Assembly: GCF_020907985.1 (NCBI RefSeq)
Contig: NZ_JAJJPA010000021.1
Span: forward strand, 61,075-125,074
Origin: Kitasatospora humi
Lineage (GTDB): Bacteria > Actinomycetota > Actinomycetes > Streptomycetales > Streptomycetaceae
Direction: 5' to 3'
DNA length: 64,000 nt
Positions within the stretch are counted from its first letter, which is position 1; each line of letters opens with the position of its first letter. A model generated the notes under the pieces. That model was not told where the DNA came from. It saw only the letters and a list, made by a program, of their open reading frames with translations, and did no database searches. The position numbers were made by a program, and so were the translations under genes. Below, in pieces: positions 32,960 to 42,285 of this stretch.

Positions 32960-33799
32960 ATGTCACTTAGCGTTGCAGGACTGGTGCTTTGTGCAGCGAT
33001 GCTGCACGCGACCTGGAATGCGCTGCTGCGAACGCAGGCCGACCGGCTGTGGCTGGTCACGGTGATGAGCTTCGTATCGACGGTGATCGGCCTGCCATTC
33101 GCGATCGCTATGCCCTTGCCGCCGTCGGCCGCCTGGCCGTATCTGCTGGTCTCGGCGGCGGTGCAGGTGATCTACACGCTCTTCCTGCTGCTCTGCTACC
33201 GGGTGGCCGATCTCGGCTCGGTGTATCCCGTGATCCGGGGGAGTGTGCCGCTGCTGGTCAGTCTGGGGGCGGCCGTCTTCGCCGGGGAGCGCCCGGGGTT
33301 GCCCTCGCTGCTGGGGATCGGCCTGGTGTCCTTCGGGATCATGGCGATGGTGCTCGGCCAGCAGAACGGCGGTGCCAAGGCGCTGATGCCGGCGTTCGCC
33401 ACTGGTGCCGTCATCGCCACCTATACGGTGCTCGACGGGGTGGGTGTGCGTCTGACGGGCAACTCGATCTCCTACACGGCGTGGATCTTCGTGGTGTACG
33501 GGACATTGGTGCCGGTGGTCTACCTGGTGGCCCGGGGGCGGTTGGTGGTGCGGGGCAGGGCCTCCGAGGCGCGGGTGGCGACACTGGCCGGTGCTGGCCA
33601 ACTGGCCACCTATGCCATCGTGTTGTGGGCGTACCGGCTCAGTCCGCTGGGCCCGGTCTCGGCGCTGCGCGAGACCAGCGTGGTGTTCGCGGCGCTGATC
33701 GGGTGGCGGTTCCTGGGGGAGAGGCTGACCGCCGCGCGACTGGGAGCCTGCGCGGCGATAGCCACGGGTGCCTGCTGCCTGAGCTACTTCGCGACCTGA
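32960..33799 (+). CDS. EamA/DMT-family transporter
   Basis: A 279-residue membrane protein with ten hydrophobic spans in two repeated halves. Marks are AAMLHATWNALLRTQADRLW, YRVADLGSVYPVIRG in the first half and YRLSPLGPVSALRETSVVFA in the second, the drug/metabolite exporter pattern. I choose the ATG at 32960 directly before the first span; an in-frame TTG at 32864 would add 32 non-homologous residues. It may export a hydroxylated or amphipathic metabolite. Confidence 0.87.
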   Translation: MSLSVAGLVLCAAMLHATWNALLRTQADRLWLVTVMSFVSTVIGLPFAIAMPLPPSAAWPYLLVSAAVQVIYTLFLLLCYRVADLGSVYPVIRGSVPLLVSLGAAVFAGERPGLPSLLGIGLVSFGIMAMVLGQQNGGAKALMPAFATGAVIATYTVLDGVGVRLTGNSISYTAWIFVVYGTLVPVVYLVARGRLVVRGRASEARVATLAGAGQLATYAIVLWAYRLSPLGPVSALRETSVVFAALIGWRFLGERLTAARLGACAAIATGACCLSYFAT

Positions 33800-34015
33800 C
33801 CGGGCACTTGGGTTGCCTGCGTGGCCAGTTGACCGGGCCGGGCTGGGGTCGAGCTGGGGTCGGGCTGGATGTCCGGTGGGGTCGTGCTGGATGTCCGGCC
33901 GGACTGGACGTTCGCAGGGGCTGGATGTCGGCCCGAGGCTGGGACGTTCGGCCCGGTCTTCCAGGTGATCGGGCGCGGCCTGCCGTGGCAGGGCGCCGAT
34001 CGGGTGGGGGCTCGG

Positions 34016-36391
34016 CTACTCGGTCCGCAGGGCTCCGGCTGTGCTGGTGCGGGCGGCCCATCCGGCGGGGAGCACGGCACCTGCGATGGCGATCGCCAGG
34101 CCGCCCAGGAGGAGCGGCACCAGGACGGCCGGTTGGTAGACCGCGAGGTCGGCATGCGGTATTCGGGTGCCCGCAGCGGTGCCCATGGCAGGCAACACGT
34201 AGTCGTGCAGGGCGATGCCTATCGGTACGCCGATCAGACCGGCGACCAGGCCGAGGCCGGAGACCGACCAGAGCACCATGGTGACGGTCTGCCGCGGTGA
34301 CATGCCCAAGGCCCTGAACACGCCCAGGTCATGCACGCGTTCGCGGGTGTCGAGCAACACGGTGTTGAGGACACCGAGCCCGGCCACTGCGACCACCATC
34401 AGGGTGAGCATCAGGGCCAGCGCGTCCATGGAGACGACAACGCCGCTCAGCCCGGTGGATCCCGGTACTGCCGGGACACCGTAGGGAGCCAGGGTCTGGG
34501 TCAGCGAGTCCAGGTAGGCCTGCCGGTTCGTCCCGGGATTCAGGTCGATGTCGATCTCGATGCTTTCGGGCAGAGGCTTGGCGCTCAGGCCGTTGAGCGA
34601 TGACTCGTCGGTCATGATGACCATGCCCGACTCCTGCGTGCTGAAGGCCTCGCCGACGATCCGCACCTGGGTCCGGTGGTTGTCGTTGGCCAGGGTGAGG
34701 GTGTCGCCGAGGTGGGTGCGGGTGGCAGTCAGGAAGCCCGACGGGACCACCGCTTCGCCGGGACCGCGGAACCAGCGGCCGGACACCATCTGGTAGGCGC
34801 CCCAGGAGTAATCGCCCCGGTAGGCGAGCACGCTGGTCTCGCCGGCCCGGCCGACCACGCTCACGCTGGTCTGACCGAAGCTGAACATCCTTCGGGTGCC
34901 GGGCTGAGCGGTGATCAGCGCCTCGATCGCAGGGACATTGGCGATGTCCGGCTTGTGTGTCATGCCGGGCATGGAGGTGTCGGGCGGCGGGACGGGATTG
35001 ACCTGCACCGCGCCGGGTGACTTTCGGTGCAGCCCGTCCTGGACTGCGCTGAGGGAGACGGCCAGCCCGGCGCCGAAGGTGACTCCGGTCGCGCCCAGTA
35101 CCACCGCGGCGACCATGGCCGCGGAGCGGCCGGGTTTGGCGAACGGACCGGCCAGGCCGAGGATCGCCGGCCGGGAGAGTGGCAGTCGGCCGAGCACCTG
35201 GCGGGCCCTCCGACCGCGCCCGCCGCTCGGGGTCCGGCCGACGGTGAGTGCCTGGGTGGTGCGCAGACGACCGGCGCGCAGCGCGGGCGGCAGGGCGGCG
35301 CCGGCGACGGCGGTCAGTGCGACCAGCGCGACGACGACGTCCAGCCAGGGTGCGATCGTGGTGCTGCCGACCACCTGTGCCTCGTCGGCTCGGTTGAGGA
35401 TCGGGATGGCTGCCAGGTTGCCGAGGAGCAGCCCCAGCACGGTGCCGACCGTCGACGGGGCCAGCGCCAACCCCAGGTAGGCACGTACGACCTGCTCCGG
35501 CGTGAAACCCACTGCCTTGAGGATGCCGATCCGTCGGCTCGCGGAGCTCACCGCTCCGCTGACCACCACGCCAATGATCAGAACCGACATGCAGAGGCCG
35601 AGGATGCCGAAGCTGACCAGGAAGGGCACGTAGGTAGCCGAGCTCTTGTCCGCAGCCAGCTTGATCGTCAGATAGGAGTCCGCGCTGGTGAGCGAACCGC
35701 TGGGCATGGAGGAAGCGACCTCGTCCCGGTCGGCCGCCAGTTGCTGATCGGTCGCGGCGCTCGCGAAGCGGTACAGCATCTGCTGATCGGGCACGGTGCC
35801 GGCTTTGGCCAGGGCCGGCAGCTGGGCGGGGGAGACCCAGGCGTCCGCGCTGCGGCCGACCGAGCGAGCCAGCCCCACCACGGTCAGCACCGGACTGCCC
35901 GGCGCGTCCGGGAGGGTGAGTTGGTCACCGAGACCCGCGATCGCCATCTGCTCGTTCACCACCACTTGGCCCGGGCCGTTCGCCCAGGTGCCGGAGGTGA
36001 TGATCAGGTCGTCGACCGGCCCCCCGGGGCCGGCGCGGCCCACGAACACGGCGGGCGGAGTCTGGTAGCCCACCGGCAACTGGGACTTGTTGGCACCGAA
36101 GCGTGGGCGCAGTACCAGCGCCGGGTACGGGCCGGCGGCGGCGGTCACTCCGGAAAGGTGGGCGGTGGCGGAGAGTTGGCCGCCAGTCACCATCGTGCCG
36201 TCGAACCGGGCGGTCAGGTGAGCACCGCGTTGGCTGGCGAAGGCGTGGTCGAACGGGGCCTGGGAAGCGGTCAGCAATCCGGCCGCGAGCAGCGAGGCAG
36301 TGACCGCCATCATCGTGGTCATGGCCATCACCAGGCTCTGGAGCCGGCGGCGGCCGACCCCGGAGCGGATCACCTTCGTCAGTGCGCTCAC
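34016..36391 (-). CDS. FtsX-like ABC transporter permease
   Basis: A 791-residue permease. An N-terminal span (VMAMTTMMAVTASLLAAGLL), a large extracytoplasmic domain, a first FtsX block (GILGLCMSVLIIGVVVSGAV, RRIGILKAVGFTPEQVVRAY), a central pair of spans, a second extracytoplasmic domain and a final FtsX block (RVHDLGVFRALGMSPRQTVT). This is the MacB/BceB-like type with two FtsX domains. It starts four bases inside the end of the ATPase gene (ATGA-type overlap). Divergent two-component genes suggest drug- or peptide-induced resistance or envelope stress export. Confidence 0.92.
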   Translation of the reverse strand: MSALTKVIRSGVGRRRLQSLVMAMTTMMAVTASLLAAGLLTASQAPFDHAFASQRGAHLTARFDGTMVTGGQLSATAHLSGVTAAAGPYPALVLRPRFGANKSQLPVGYQTPPAVFVGRAGPGGPVDDLIITSGTWANGPGQVVVNEQMAIAGLGDQLTLPDAPGSPVLTVVGLARSVGRSADAWVSPAQLPALAKAGTVPDQQMLYRFASAATDQQLAADRDEVASSMPSGSLTSADSYLTIKLAADKSSATYVPFLVSFGILGLCMSVLIIGVVVSGAVSSASRRIGILKAVGFTPEQVVRAYLGLALAPSTVGTVLGLLLGNLAAIPILNRADEAQVVGSTTIAPWLDVVVALVALTAVAGAALPPALRAGRLRTTQALTVGRTPSGGRGRRARQVLGRLPLSRPAILGLAGPFAKPGRSAAMVAAVVLGATGVTFGAGLAVSLSAVQDGLHRKSPGAVQVNPVPPPDTSMPGMTHKPDIANVPAIEALITAQPGTRRMFSFGQTSVSVVGRAGETSVLAYRGDYSWGAYQMVSGRWFRGPGEAVVPSGFLTATRTHLGDTLTLANDNHRTQVRIVGEAFSTQESGMVIMTDESSLNGLSAKPLPESIEIDIDLNPGTNRQAYLDSLTQTLAPYGVPAVPGSTGLSGVVVSMDALALMLTLMVVAVAGLGVLNTVLLDTRERVHDLGVFRALGMSPRQTVTMVLWSVSGLGLVAGLIGVPIGIALHDYVLPAMGTAAGTRIPHADLAVYQPAVLVPLLLGGLAIAIAGAVLPAGWAARTSTAGALRTE

Positions 36392-37077
36392 CGGGTCACC
36401 GCCTGGACGTCACGTGCGATCCGGCCGTCGAGCAGCTCGACCGTCCTGGTCGCGCAGGAGGCGGCGAGCTCCGTGTCGTGAGTGACCAGGACCAGCGTCT
36501 GGCCATTGGCGTTGAGCTGGGCCAGCAGATCACGCACGTCCGCGGCGGAGGAGCTGTCGAGCGCTCCGGTGGGCTCGTCGGCGAGCAGCAGCGGGGGCCG
36601 GTTCATCAGCGCCCTGGCCACCGCGACCCGCTGACGCTGCCCTCCGGACAGGTGGCCGGGGAAGGCATTGGCGTGCTGACCCATACCCAACTGCTCCAGC
36701 AACTCGGCTGCCCGGGCGGAGGCCTTCACCGCCGGCATTCCGGCCAGCTGCGCCGGCAGCACCACATTGTCGTGAACCGACATGTCGTCCAGGAGGTTGA
36801 AGAACTGGAAGACCATGCCGATCCGGTCCCGACGGTACTTCGCCAGGGCCGTCTCGCCGAGCTGGTCGATTCGCATGCCGGCGATCCGGACCGTGCCCCC
36901 GCTCGGCTTGTCCAGGCCGGCCATGAGGTTCAGCAGCGTTGATTTGCCGCTGCCCGAGCGGCCGAGCACCGCCAGCGCCTCACCGGCGCGAACGTCCAGG
37001 CTCAGCCCGGTGAGCGCGGGCCGGGCTTCGCCGTAGGACTTGCTCACTTCGTGGATCTGGATGATCGGTGTGGACAA
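36388..37077 (-). CDS. ABC transporter ATPase (LolD/MacB type)
   Basis: About 229 residues with all ATPase motifs: Walker A GRSGSGKSTLLNLM, Q-loop VFQFFNLL, signature LSGGQRQRVAVARAL, Walker B LLLADEPTGALD and the switch His in LVLVTHD. I take the TTG at 37077 because GGAGG lies five bases upstream and STPIIQIHEVSKSYG is the normal start; an ATG at 37137 would add 20 residues. Drives the FtsX permease it overlaps. Confidence 0.92.
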   Translation of the reverse strand: MSTPIIQIHEVSKSYGEARPALTGLSLDVRAGEALAVLGRSGSGKSTLLNLMAGLDKPSGGTVRIAGMRIDQLGETALAKYRRDRIGMVFQFFNLLDDMSVHDNVVLPAQLAGMPAVKASARAAELLEQLGMGQHANAFPGHLSGGQRQRVAVARALMNRPPLLLADEPTGALDSSSAADVRDLLAQLNANGQTLVLVTHDTELAASCATRTVELLDGRIARDVQAVTR

Positions 37078-37293
37078 CGGAGCCTCCGGAAAACCCAATG
37101 ACGGGGGGAATGGTTGTGCGCGCGGCTGATCGGTCATCAGTTCGTCGGACAGATGGGCGGAAGAGTGTGTTGGCGCGACCGAAGGGGGCGCTCGCAGGTA
37201 GCCGACCTGACGCGATGTCGACTGCGATGAGTTCGATCAACAACGCTACGGGGAAGGCCGCGTGAGTCGACATGGCCTTGGACGGTGTCCTGA

Positions 37294-37313
37294 AGGTGTA
37301 CCTAGGTACACCT
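37294..37313. promoter_or_regulatory. Perfect 20-bp palindrome between ABC and two-component genes
   Basis: AGGTGTACCTAGGTACACCT reads the same on both strands. It lies about 220 bases before the ATPase start and 90 before the histidine kinase, so it is well placed for the response regulator of the adjacent system (or a TetR-type protein) to control either side. GAAG/CTTC flanks add a looser outer arm. Confidence 0.7.
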
Positions 37314-37403
37314 GGTCTTCGGGGTCCACGCCCCCTGCGCCGAGCTGGTGCTGGGCGCCAGACTTGATGTGAATCTTCCGACCGGCGTCCGAGGAGCGTA
37401 ACC

Positions 37404-38861
37404 ATGAGCGTCATGCGGACCGACCCAGCAGAAGGGCAGCACGCGTGGTCGATCGAGAGCCCGCGTGCTCTGGCCGGCCTGGCGGCGCTCCTGGGGCTCG
37501 CCGTGCTGGGCCTGGTGACCTTGGCGGCCCCCGTGGCCCTGCTGCTCGCGAACCTGTTGGTCCGTCGCGATCCGGGGTCGGACTACCTGGGCCTCTGGGC
37601 ACTCACGGTCTTCTCGCTGGTGCCCTGTGCCGTGGTGGGGCTGCGCTGGGTGGCCGGGCAGCGGGTGTGGGCCTCAGGGGCCGTCTTGGCCTTCCCTCCG
37701 GCCACGGCGCTTGCCGCGGTGGTGCTCTACCAGAGGCGCCCGCCCGGGGCCGACCACGGCGCCGTCTGGTTGGCGCTGCCTCTGCTGCTCAACACGGTCG
37801 CCGGTTCGCGCTGGATCGCCGACCGTGCCAGGCGCCTGTTCGGGGCTTGCCTTGGGGTGCCCATAGCCTCGCCCTACCGGCCGGCCCCCGCGTCCGGCAC
37901 GGCTGTCAGCCACGGGCAGCGCGCCGTGGCGCGGGCCGAGTGGCTGCTGACCGATCCGGCGACCTGGCGGGACGTGTTGTGGGTGGCGCTCAACTCGGGT
38001 GTCGGTGCGGTACTGGTGGCCGCCGTGAGCCGCTTGGTGGCCTTCGGTGCGCGGTGGCACGTCCTCGATTTCCGGCCTGGGCTGCTGATCGTGCCGCTCC
38101 TGGTTGGCGCGGCGGCCCGGTTCCGGTTCGGCTGGCGCCTGCTGCGGAGCTACGGGTTGCTGACAGCGGCGGTCCTGGGGCCGAGCAAGCAGGCCGAACT
38201 GGCGCAGCGAGTCGACCACTTGGCCCAGACCAGGGCCGCCACGATCGACAGCGGGGCAGCCGAGATGCGTCGGATCGAGCGCGACCTGCACGACGGCGCC
38301 CAGGCCCGTCTGGTCGCACTGGGCATGACGTTGAACGCGGCGGAGCAACTCTTCGAGAGCAGCCCCGAGGCGGCGCGGTCGCTGCTGACCGAGGCGAAGG
38401 ACTCCTCGGTCAGGGCCCTGAACGAGCTGCGTGCCCTGGTGCGAGGGATCCACCCGCCGGTCCTGGCGGACCGGGGACTGGTGGATGCGGTGCACGCGCT
38501 GGCGCTCGATCTGCCGCTACGGATCCACTTCACTGGTGATCTGGCGGAGCGACCGCCGACCGCGCTGGAGTCGGCCGCCTACTTCGCGGTCAGCGAGCTA
38601 TTGGCCAACGTCACCAAACACGCTGCGGCGAGTCAGGTCTGGATCGAGGTCGGCCATACTGATGGGATGCTACGCGTCGTGGTGACCGACGACGGCCGAG
38701 GCGGGGCGGATCCGGCTCTGGGCACCGGGCTGCGCGGCGTCGAACGGCGGCTGGCGGCATTCGACGGCGTGCTCGCCATCAGCAGCCCGTCAGGTGGCCC
38801 GACCATAGCGACCCTGGAGATCCCATGCGAGTTGTCATCGCTGAAGACCTCTTTCTACTGA
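37404..38861 (+). CDS. Sensor histidine kinase (NarL/DesK-type, HisKA_3)
   Basis: A 485-residue membrane kinase. Several hydrophobic spans in the first half (around residues 25-60, 65-110, 190-245), then the dimerisation helix with the phospho-histidine in RIERDLHDGAQARLVALGMT near residue 297, and a HATPase domain with ELLANVTKHAAASQVWIEV and VTDDGRGGADPALGTGLRGV. Its last 37 bases overlap the response regulator gene. It likely senses an envelope-active compound handled by the divergent FtsX/ATPase exporter. Confidence 0.92.
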   Translation: MSVMRTDPAEGQHAWSIESPRALAGLAALLGLAVLGLVTLAAPVALLLANLLVRRDPGSDYLGLWALTVFSLVPCAVVGLRWVAGQRVWASGAVLAFPPATALAAVVLYQRRPPGADHGAVWLALPLLLNTVAGSRWIADRARRLFGACLGVPIASPYRPAPASGTAVSHGQRAVARAEWLLTDPATWRDVLWVALNSGVGAVLVAAVSRLVAFGARWHVLDFRPGLLIVPLLVGAAARFRFGWRLLRSYGLLTAAVLGPSKQAELAQRVDHLAQTRAATIDSGAAEMRRIERDLHDGAQARLVALGMTLNAAEQLFESSPEAARSLLTEAKDSSVRALNELRALVRGIHPPVLADRGLVDAVHALALDLPLRIHFTGDLAERPPTALESAAYFAVSELLANVTKHAAASQVWIEVGHTDGMLRVVVTDDGRGGADPALGTGLRGVERRLAAFDGVLAISSPSGGPTIATLEIPCELSSLKTSFY

Positions 38862-39469
38862 GAGACGGCCTGACCAGACTGCTCCAGGCGCATGGCATGG
38901 AAGTCATGGCCGCGGTGGAGACCGGAACGGAACTGCTGGCCGCCGTCACCGCCGACCCGCCGGACGTCGTGCTGGTGGACGTGCGGCTCCCACCCACCTT
39001 CACCGACGAGGGGCTGCGAGCCGCCCTGGAGGCCCGTCGGGTGGTTCCTGGCTTGCCGGTCCTGGTCCTCTCCCAGTACGTCGAGCAACTGTATGCCCGT
39101 GAGCTCCTGGCCGGCGCGGACGGGGGGATCGGCTATCTGCTCAAGGACCGGGTGATGGACGGCGTGCAGTTCGTCGACGCCCTGCGGCGGGTGGCGGGGG
39201 GCGGCACGGCGATGGATCCCGAGGTGATCTCCCGGCTGCTGACGCACAACGCGGGCAACAGCGCGATCGCCGCGCTCAGTCCACGGGAGCGCGAGGTGCT
39301 GGGATTGATGGCGGAGGGGCGCTCCAATGCGGCGATCGCACAGCGCCTGGTGATCACCGAGCGCGCGGTGGCCAAGCACACGGCGTCCATCTTCCTCAGG
39401 CTCGCCCTGCAGCCTTCCGATGACGACAACCGCAGAGTCCTCGCGGTGCTGGCCTACCTCAACGGGTGA
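38825..39469 (+). CDS. NarL/LuxR-family response regulator
   Basis: A 214-residue regulator: receiver domain with acidic pocket VVIAEDLFLLRDGL, phospho-Asp in VVLVDVRLPP (near residue 54) and Lys in YLLKDRV; LuxR HTH at the C-terminus (LSPREREVLGLMAEGRSNAA, then AVAKHTASIFLRLAL). ATG lies inside the kinase gene, so the two are coupled. The perfect palindrome at 37294 is a candidate target. Confidence 0.93.
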   Translation: MRVVIAEDLFLLRDGLTRLLQAHGMEVMAAVETGTELLAAVTADPPDVVLVDVRLPPTFTDEGLRAALEARRVVPGLPVLVLSQYVEQLYARELLAGADGGIGYLLKDRVMDGVQFVDALRRVAGGGTAMDPEVISRLLTHNAGNSAIAALSPREREVLGLMAEGRSNAAIAQRLVITERAVAKHTASIFLRLALQPSDDDNRRVLAVLAYLNG

Positions 39470-39524
39470 GGCAGCCGAGAGACACCGCGCCCAGGCCGGC
39501 CAGGGTCCGAGCTCGTCGCACCGG

Positions 39525-39761
39525 ACTCTCCACGCGTGGGCAACTGCGCCGCCCGCACCTCGCGGCCCCGCCGTGCTCCGCCCTGGCTCATCTCACCGTC
39601 GGTACTGTCAGCGCCACCAGCACCGTCTTGCCCCTGGCGACCTGACGGTCAGCCGCAGCGCCGAGCGCACGGGTCTTGGGAGCGCCGCGCCGTTGCTCCA
39701 GCGCCTGCGGGCGCCCATCGGCCTCTCGCCGTGGGCGTACCGGCGCACATTCCGAGGATGA
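39525..39761 (+). pseudogene. C-terminal remnant of an AraC/GlxA-type regulator
   Basis: Only the last HTH of an AraC-family protein remains: ERTGLGSAAPLLQRLRAPIG and then LSPWAYRRTFRG with its stop at 39761, the standard ending of GlxA-like regulators. Upstream in the same frame LHAWATA may be a worn trace of the preceding segment. No start or sensor domain. The remaining gap to 39889 holds nothing I recognise. Confidence 0.5.
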
Positions 39762-39889
39762 CCGACGGCCCGACCGGCCGCTGTCGAGCGGACCGGCCGA
39801 GTCGGGAGCGGTCGTTGGTGCACCCGGGCCCACCGACCAGGGGAGTTGTCAGTGGGCCCGGGGCGCTTGGCGGGGCGGCGACCAGTCGA

Positions 39890-41083
39890 TCAGGCCTCAG
39901 CCGCCACCTTGACCGGGCCGGTGACCCCGGTCTGCTCGAGCGTGGCCGCCGGGTCCGAGAGCTCGGCGGACGCCAGGGTGTTCGAGGGCGCGGACGCCGT
40001 CTCGTCGCCGTCAGCGGCAGCGCTCATGGCGGCCTTCGCATCGCTCGCGCTCGCACTCGGGGACTCGCCGGCGGTCGCACTCGCGGTCGCACTCGCGGTC
40101 GCACTCTTGGTCTCGCTCGCGGTCTCGGGCTCGCCCGCGGCCCCGGCCGCCGCAGCCGCGGGCTTGGCCGCCTTGCCCTGGCCGGCGACCATCGCGCCGA
40201 GGGCGAGCACCAGGCCGAGCACCTGCCAGCCGGTCAGGGTCTGGTTCAGCACCAGGATGCCGCCCACGGTCGCCACCAGCGGGTTGATCAGACCGAGGAA
40301 GGAGGCCGGTCCGGCGCCCAGCTTCTGGATGCCGCGGAACCAGAGGAAGTAGGCCAGCGCGGTGCCGATCAGGACGAGGTAGGCGAAGCCGATCACGTTG
40401 CGCCCGGTTAGTGACGGCGGCATGCCCTCGGTGAAGGCGGCCAGCGGAGCCAGGAAGATGCCACCGACGGTCAGCTGCCACGCCGTCATGTCGACCAGGC
40501 CGACCCCCTCGGGGCGCCCCCAGCGCCGGGTGAGCACCGTGCCCAGCGACATCAGCACGGTCGCGGCGACCATGGCGGCGATGCCCGTGGTGTCGAGCCT
40601 GGCCCCCGCCTTGAGCACCAGCAGCGCGACGCCCGCCGCACCGATCACGCCGGCCGTGATCGGCCGCAGTCCCGGCCGCACGCCCAGCAGACCGATCGAG
40701 AAGCCGGTGACCAGCAGCGGTTGCAGCGCCCCGATGGTCGCCGCCACGCCACCGGGCAGGTGGTAGGCGCCTATGAAGATCAGCGGGGAGAAGAATCCGA
40801 TGTTGAGCATCCCGAGCACGATGGCCCGCCACCACCAGATCCCCTTGGGCAGCTTGCGACCCAGGGCCAGCAGCAGCAGACCGGCCGGGAGCACCCGGAT
40901 CGCGGCCGCCAGCATCGGGCGCCCCTCGGGCAGCAGTTGAGTGGTCACCAGATAGGTGGTGCCCCAGGACGCCGGCGCCACGGCCGCCGCGGCGGCGATC
41001 CCGGCCCGACCGATCCAGCCCCCACCCCGTCCGGCCGCCCCGTTCAGTCCGTTCACGCGCTCCCCGCCCATGACCCCTGCCAC
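39890..41083 (-). CDS. EamA/RhaT-family transporter with low-complexity tail
   Basis: A 397-residue protein: ten spans in about the first 310 residues (WGTTYLVTTQLLPEGRPM, LPKGIWWWRAIVLGMLNIGF, GAYHLPGGVAATIGALQPLL, SFLGLINPLVATVGGILVLN) and an 85-residue Ala/Ser/Thr/Glu-rich tail with an ATASATASATA repeat (DNA repeat at about 40068-40110). It is a close paralogue of the EamA gene at 47911. It diverges from a MarR gene with two shared palindromes, so is probably a MarR-controlled exporter. Confidence 0.9.
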   Translation of the reverse strand: MAGVMGGERVNGLNGAAGRGGGWIGRAGIAAAAAVAPASWGTTYLVTTQLLPEGRPMLAAAIRVLPAGLLLLALGRKLPKGIWWWRAIVLGMLNIGFFSPLIFIGAYHLPGGVAATIGALQPLLVTGFSIGLLGVRPGLRPITAGVIGAAGVALLVLKAGARLDTTGIAAMVAATVLMSLGTVLTRRWGRPEGVGLVDMTAWQLTVGGIFLAPLAAFTEGMPPSLTGRNVIGFAYLVLIGTALAYFLWFRGIQKLGAGPASFLGLINPLVATVGGILVLNQTLTGWQVLGLVLALGAMVAGQGKAAKPAAAAAGAAGEPETASETKSATASATASATAGESPSASASDAKAAMSAAADGDETASAPSNTLASAELSDPAATLEQTGVTGPVKVAAEA

Positions 41084-41098
41084 CTCTCAGCGTTGACT

Positions 41099-41164
41099 AT
41101 CTGAACGTTGAGATAGTTCTACGCCGCACCACGTGCTTCGTCAAGTCTCTGAACGTTGAGATAA
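41099..41164. promoter_or_regulatory. Two matching palindromes between EamA and MarR genes
   Basis: ATCTGAACGTTGAGAT at 41099-41114 is a palindrome around AACGTT; the 14-base core CTGAACGTTGAGAT (with a further A) recurs at 41149-41163. The 50-base spacing puts both on nearly the same face of the helix (about five turns). Dimeric MarR sites fit this form well; they would control both genes. Confidence 0.75.
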
Positions 41165-41231
41165 TGAAGGCCGTGCACGTCCCTCGGACGAGTGGACGAG
41201 GCTGGGAGCACGGCACCTCAGGAGGCAGGTC

Positions 41232-41747
41232 ATGGAGCAGCAGCGCGACGCCGTTGATGACATCGTCGACCAGTGGGCCCAGGAGCGCCCCGAGCTGGAC
41301 ACCACGTCGATGGCGCTGGTCGGACGGCTCAACCGGTTCCAGAACCACGCCGAGCTGGTGCTCCGCGAGTACTTCGCCCAACACGGCTTGGACTTCTCCG
41401 AGTTCGACGTGCTGGCCACGCTGCGCCGGTCGGGCGAGCCGTACGAGCTGAACGCCCGGGCACTGCTCAAGTCGGCCATGGTCACGTCCGGTGCGATCAC
41501 CAACCGGGTGGACCGGCTGTCCGCCAAGGGCCTGGTCGAGCGCCGGCCCAGCACCACCGACCGGCGCGCCGTGCTGATCAGGCTCACGCCGGCCGGCCGG
41601 GAGCTGATCGACCGGATCGTGGAGGGCCACATCGCCAACGAGCGGGAGCTGGTCGCAGCGCTCAGCCCCCAGGAGCAGGCGCAGCTCGACGGCTTGCTGC
41701 GCAAGCTGCTGGCGGCTCGGGGCGACACCGCACTCGACGCCCGCTGA
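41232..41747 (+). CDS. MarR-family transcriptional regulator
   Basis: A 171-residue winged-helix repressor: FSEFDVLATLRRSGEPYELN, then MVTSGAITNRVDRLSAKGLV and the wing ERRPSTTDRRAVLIRLTPAG. ATG at 41232 after AGGAGG. The divergent EamA transporter and the paired palindromes make a substrate-inducible efflux pair likely. Confidence 0.93.
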   Translation: MEQQRDAVDDIVDQWAQERPELDTTSMALVGRLNRFQNHAELVLREYFAQHGLDFSEFDVLATLRRSGEPYELNARALLKSAMVTSGAITNRVDRLSAKGLVERRPSTTDRRAVLIRLTPAGRELIDRIVEGHIANERELVAALSPQEQAQLDGLLRKLLAARGDTALDAR

Positions 41748-41797
41748 GCAAAACACAGCCCTGGTGGGCCGCTTCCCTGCTGTGATCGACTTGGGTC

Positions 41798-42274
41798 GTG
41801 GACGCCATTCTGACGAGCCTGATCGCGGTCCTCGGCACATTGCTGGGATCGACCGCCACGCATGTGTTCCAGCAGCGCACCGCGCGCCGCGCTGAACTGC
41901 TGGCCCGTCAGGAACGGTTGCGGCGCGAGCGGCTGGACGCCTACAGCGGGTACGCCGGGCTACTGGTGACCTTCCGGCAGGCGATGCTGCACCACTGGTT
42001 CTGCGTGCACGAGGACACCGACGCCGAGGACGAGGTGGCGCTGCGCCGGCGTTCCTTCGAGACCCGATCCGAGACCCAGCACGCCTTGTTCCAAGTGCAG
42101 TTGATCACCGAGGACGGACCGCTGGCCGACCTCGCCGCCGAGGCGTTCCGGCAGATCGGCAAGATCGATCGGGCGTGCGACCGCGACGACGTGACCCAAC
42201 GGCGTGATCTGACCCAGACGTTGATCAGCGATTTCGTCAACACGGCCCGCCGGTACGTCGGGTCGACGCAGTAG
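41798..42274 (+). CDS. Hypothetical membrane-anchored helical protein
   Basis: A 158-residue protein I cannot assign. One N-terminal span (ILTSLIAVLGTLLGSTATHV), then a basic heptad-like helix (RTARRAELLARQERLRRERL) and a long helical part ending FVNTARRYVGSTQ. GTG start at 41798. Likely anchored in the membrane with the body in the cytoplasm. Similar proteins are common in streptomycetes and uncharacterised. Confidence 0.7.
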   Translation: MDAILTSLIAVLGTLLGSTATHVFQQRTARRAELLARQERLRRERLDAYSGYAGLLVTFRQAMLHHWFCVHEDTDAEDEVALRRRSFETRSETQHALFQVQLITEDGPLADLAAEAFRQIGKIDRACDRDDVTQRRDLTQTLISDFVNTARRYVGSTQ

Positions 42275-42285
42275 CAGTGGTTCTT

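Noticed and set aside
39890..40110. Repeat tail of the EamA gene as a separate gene
   Set aside because: It is in frame with the transporter and has only low-complexity residues.
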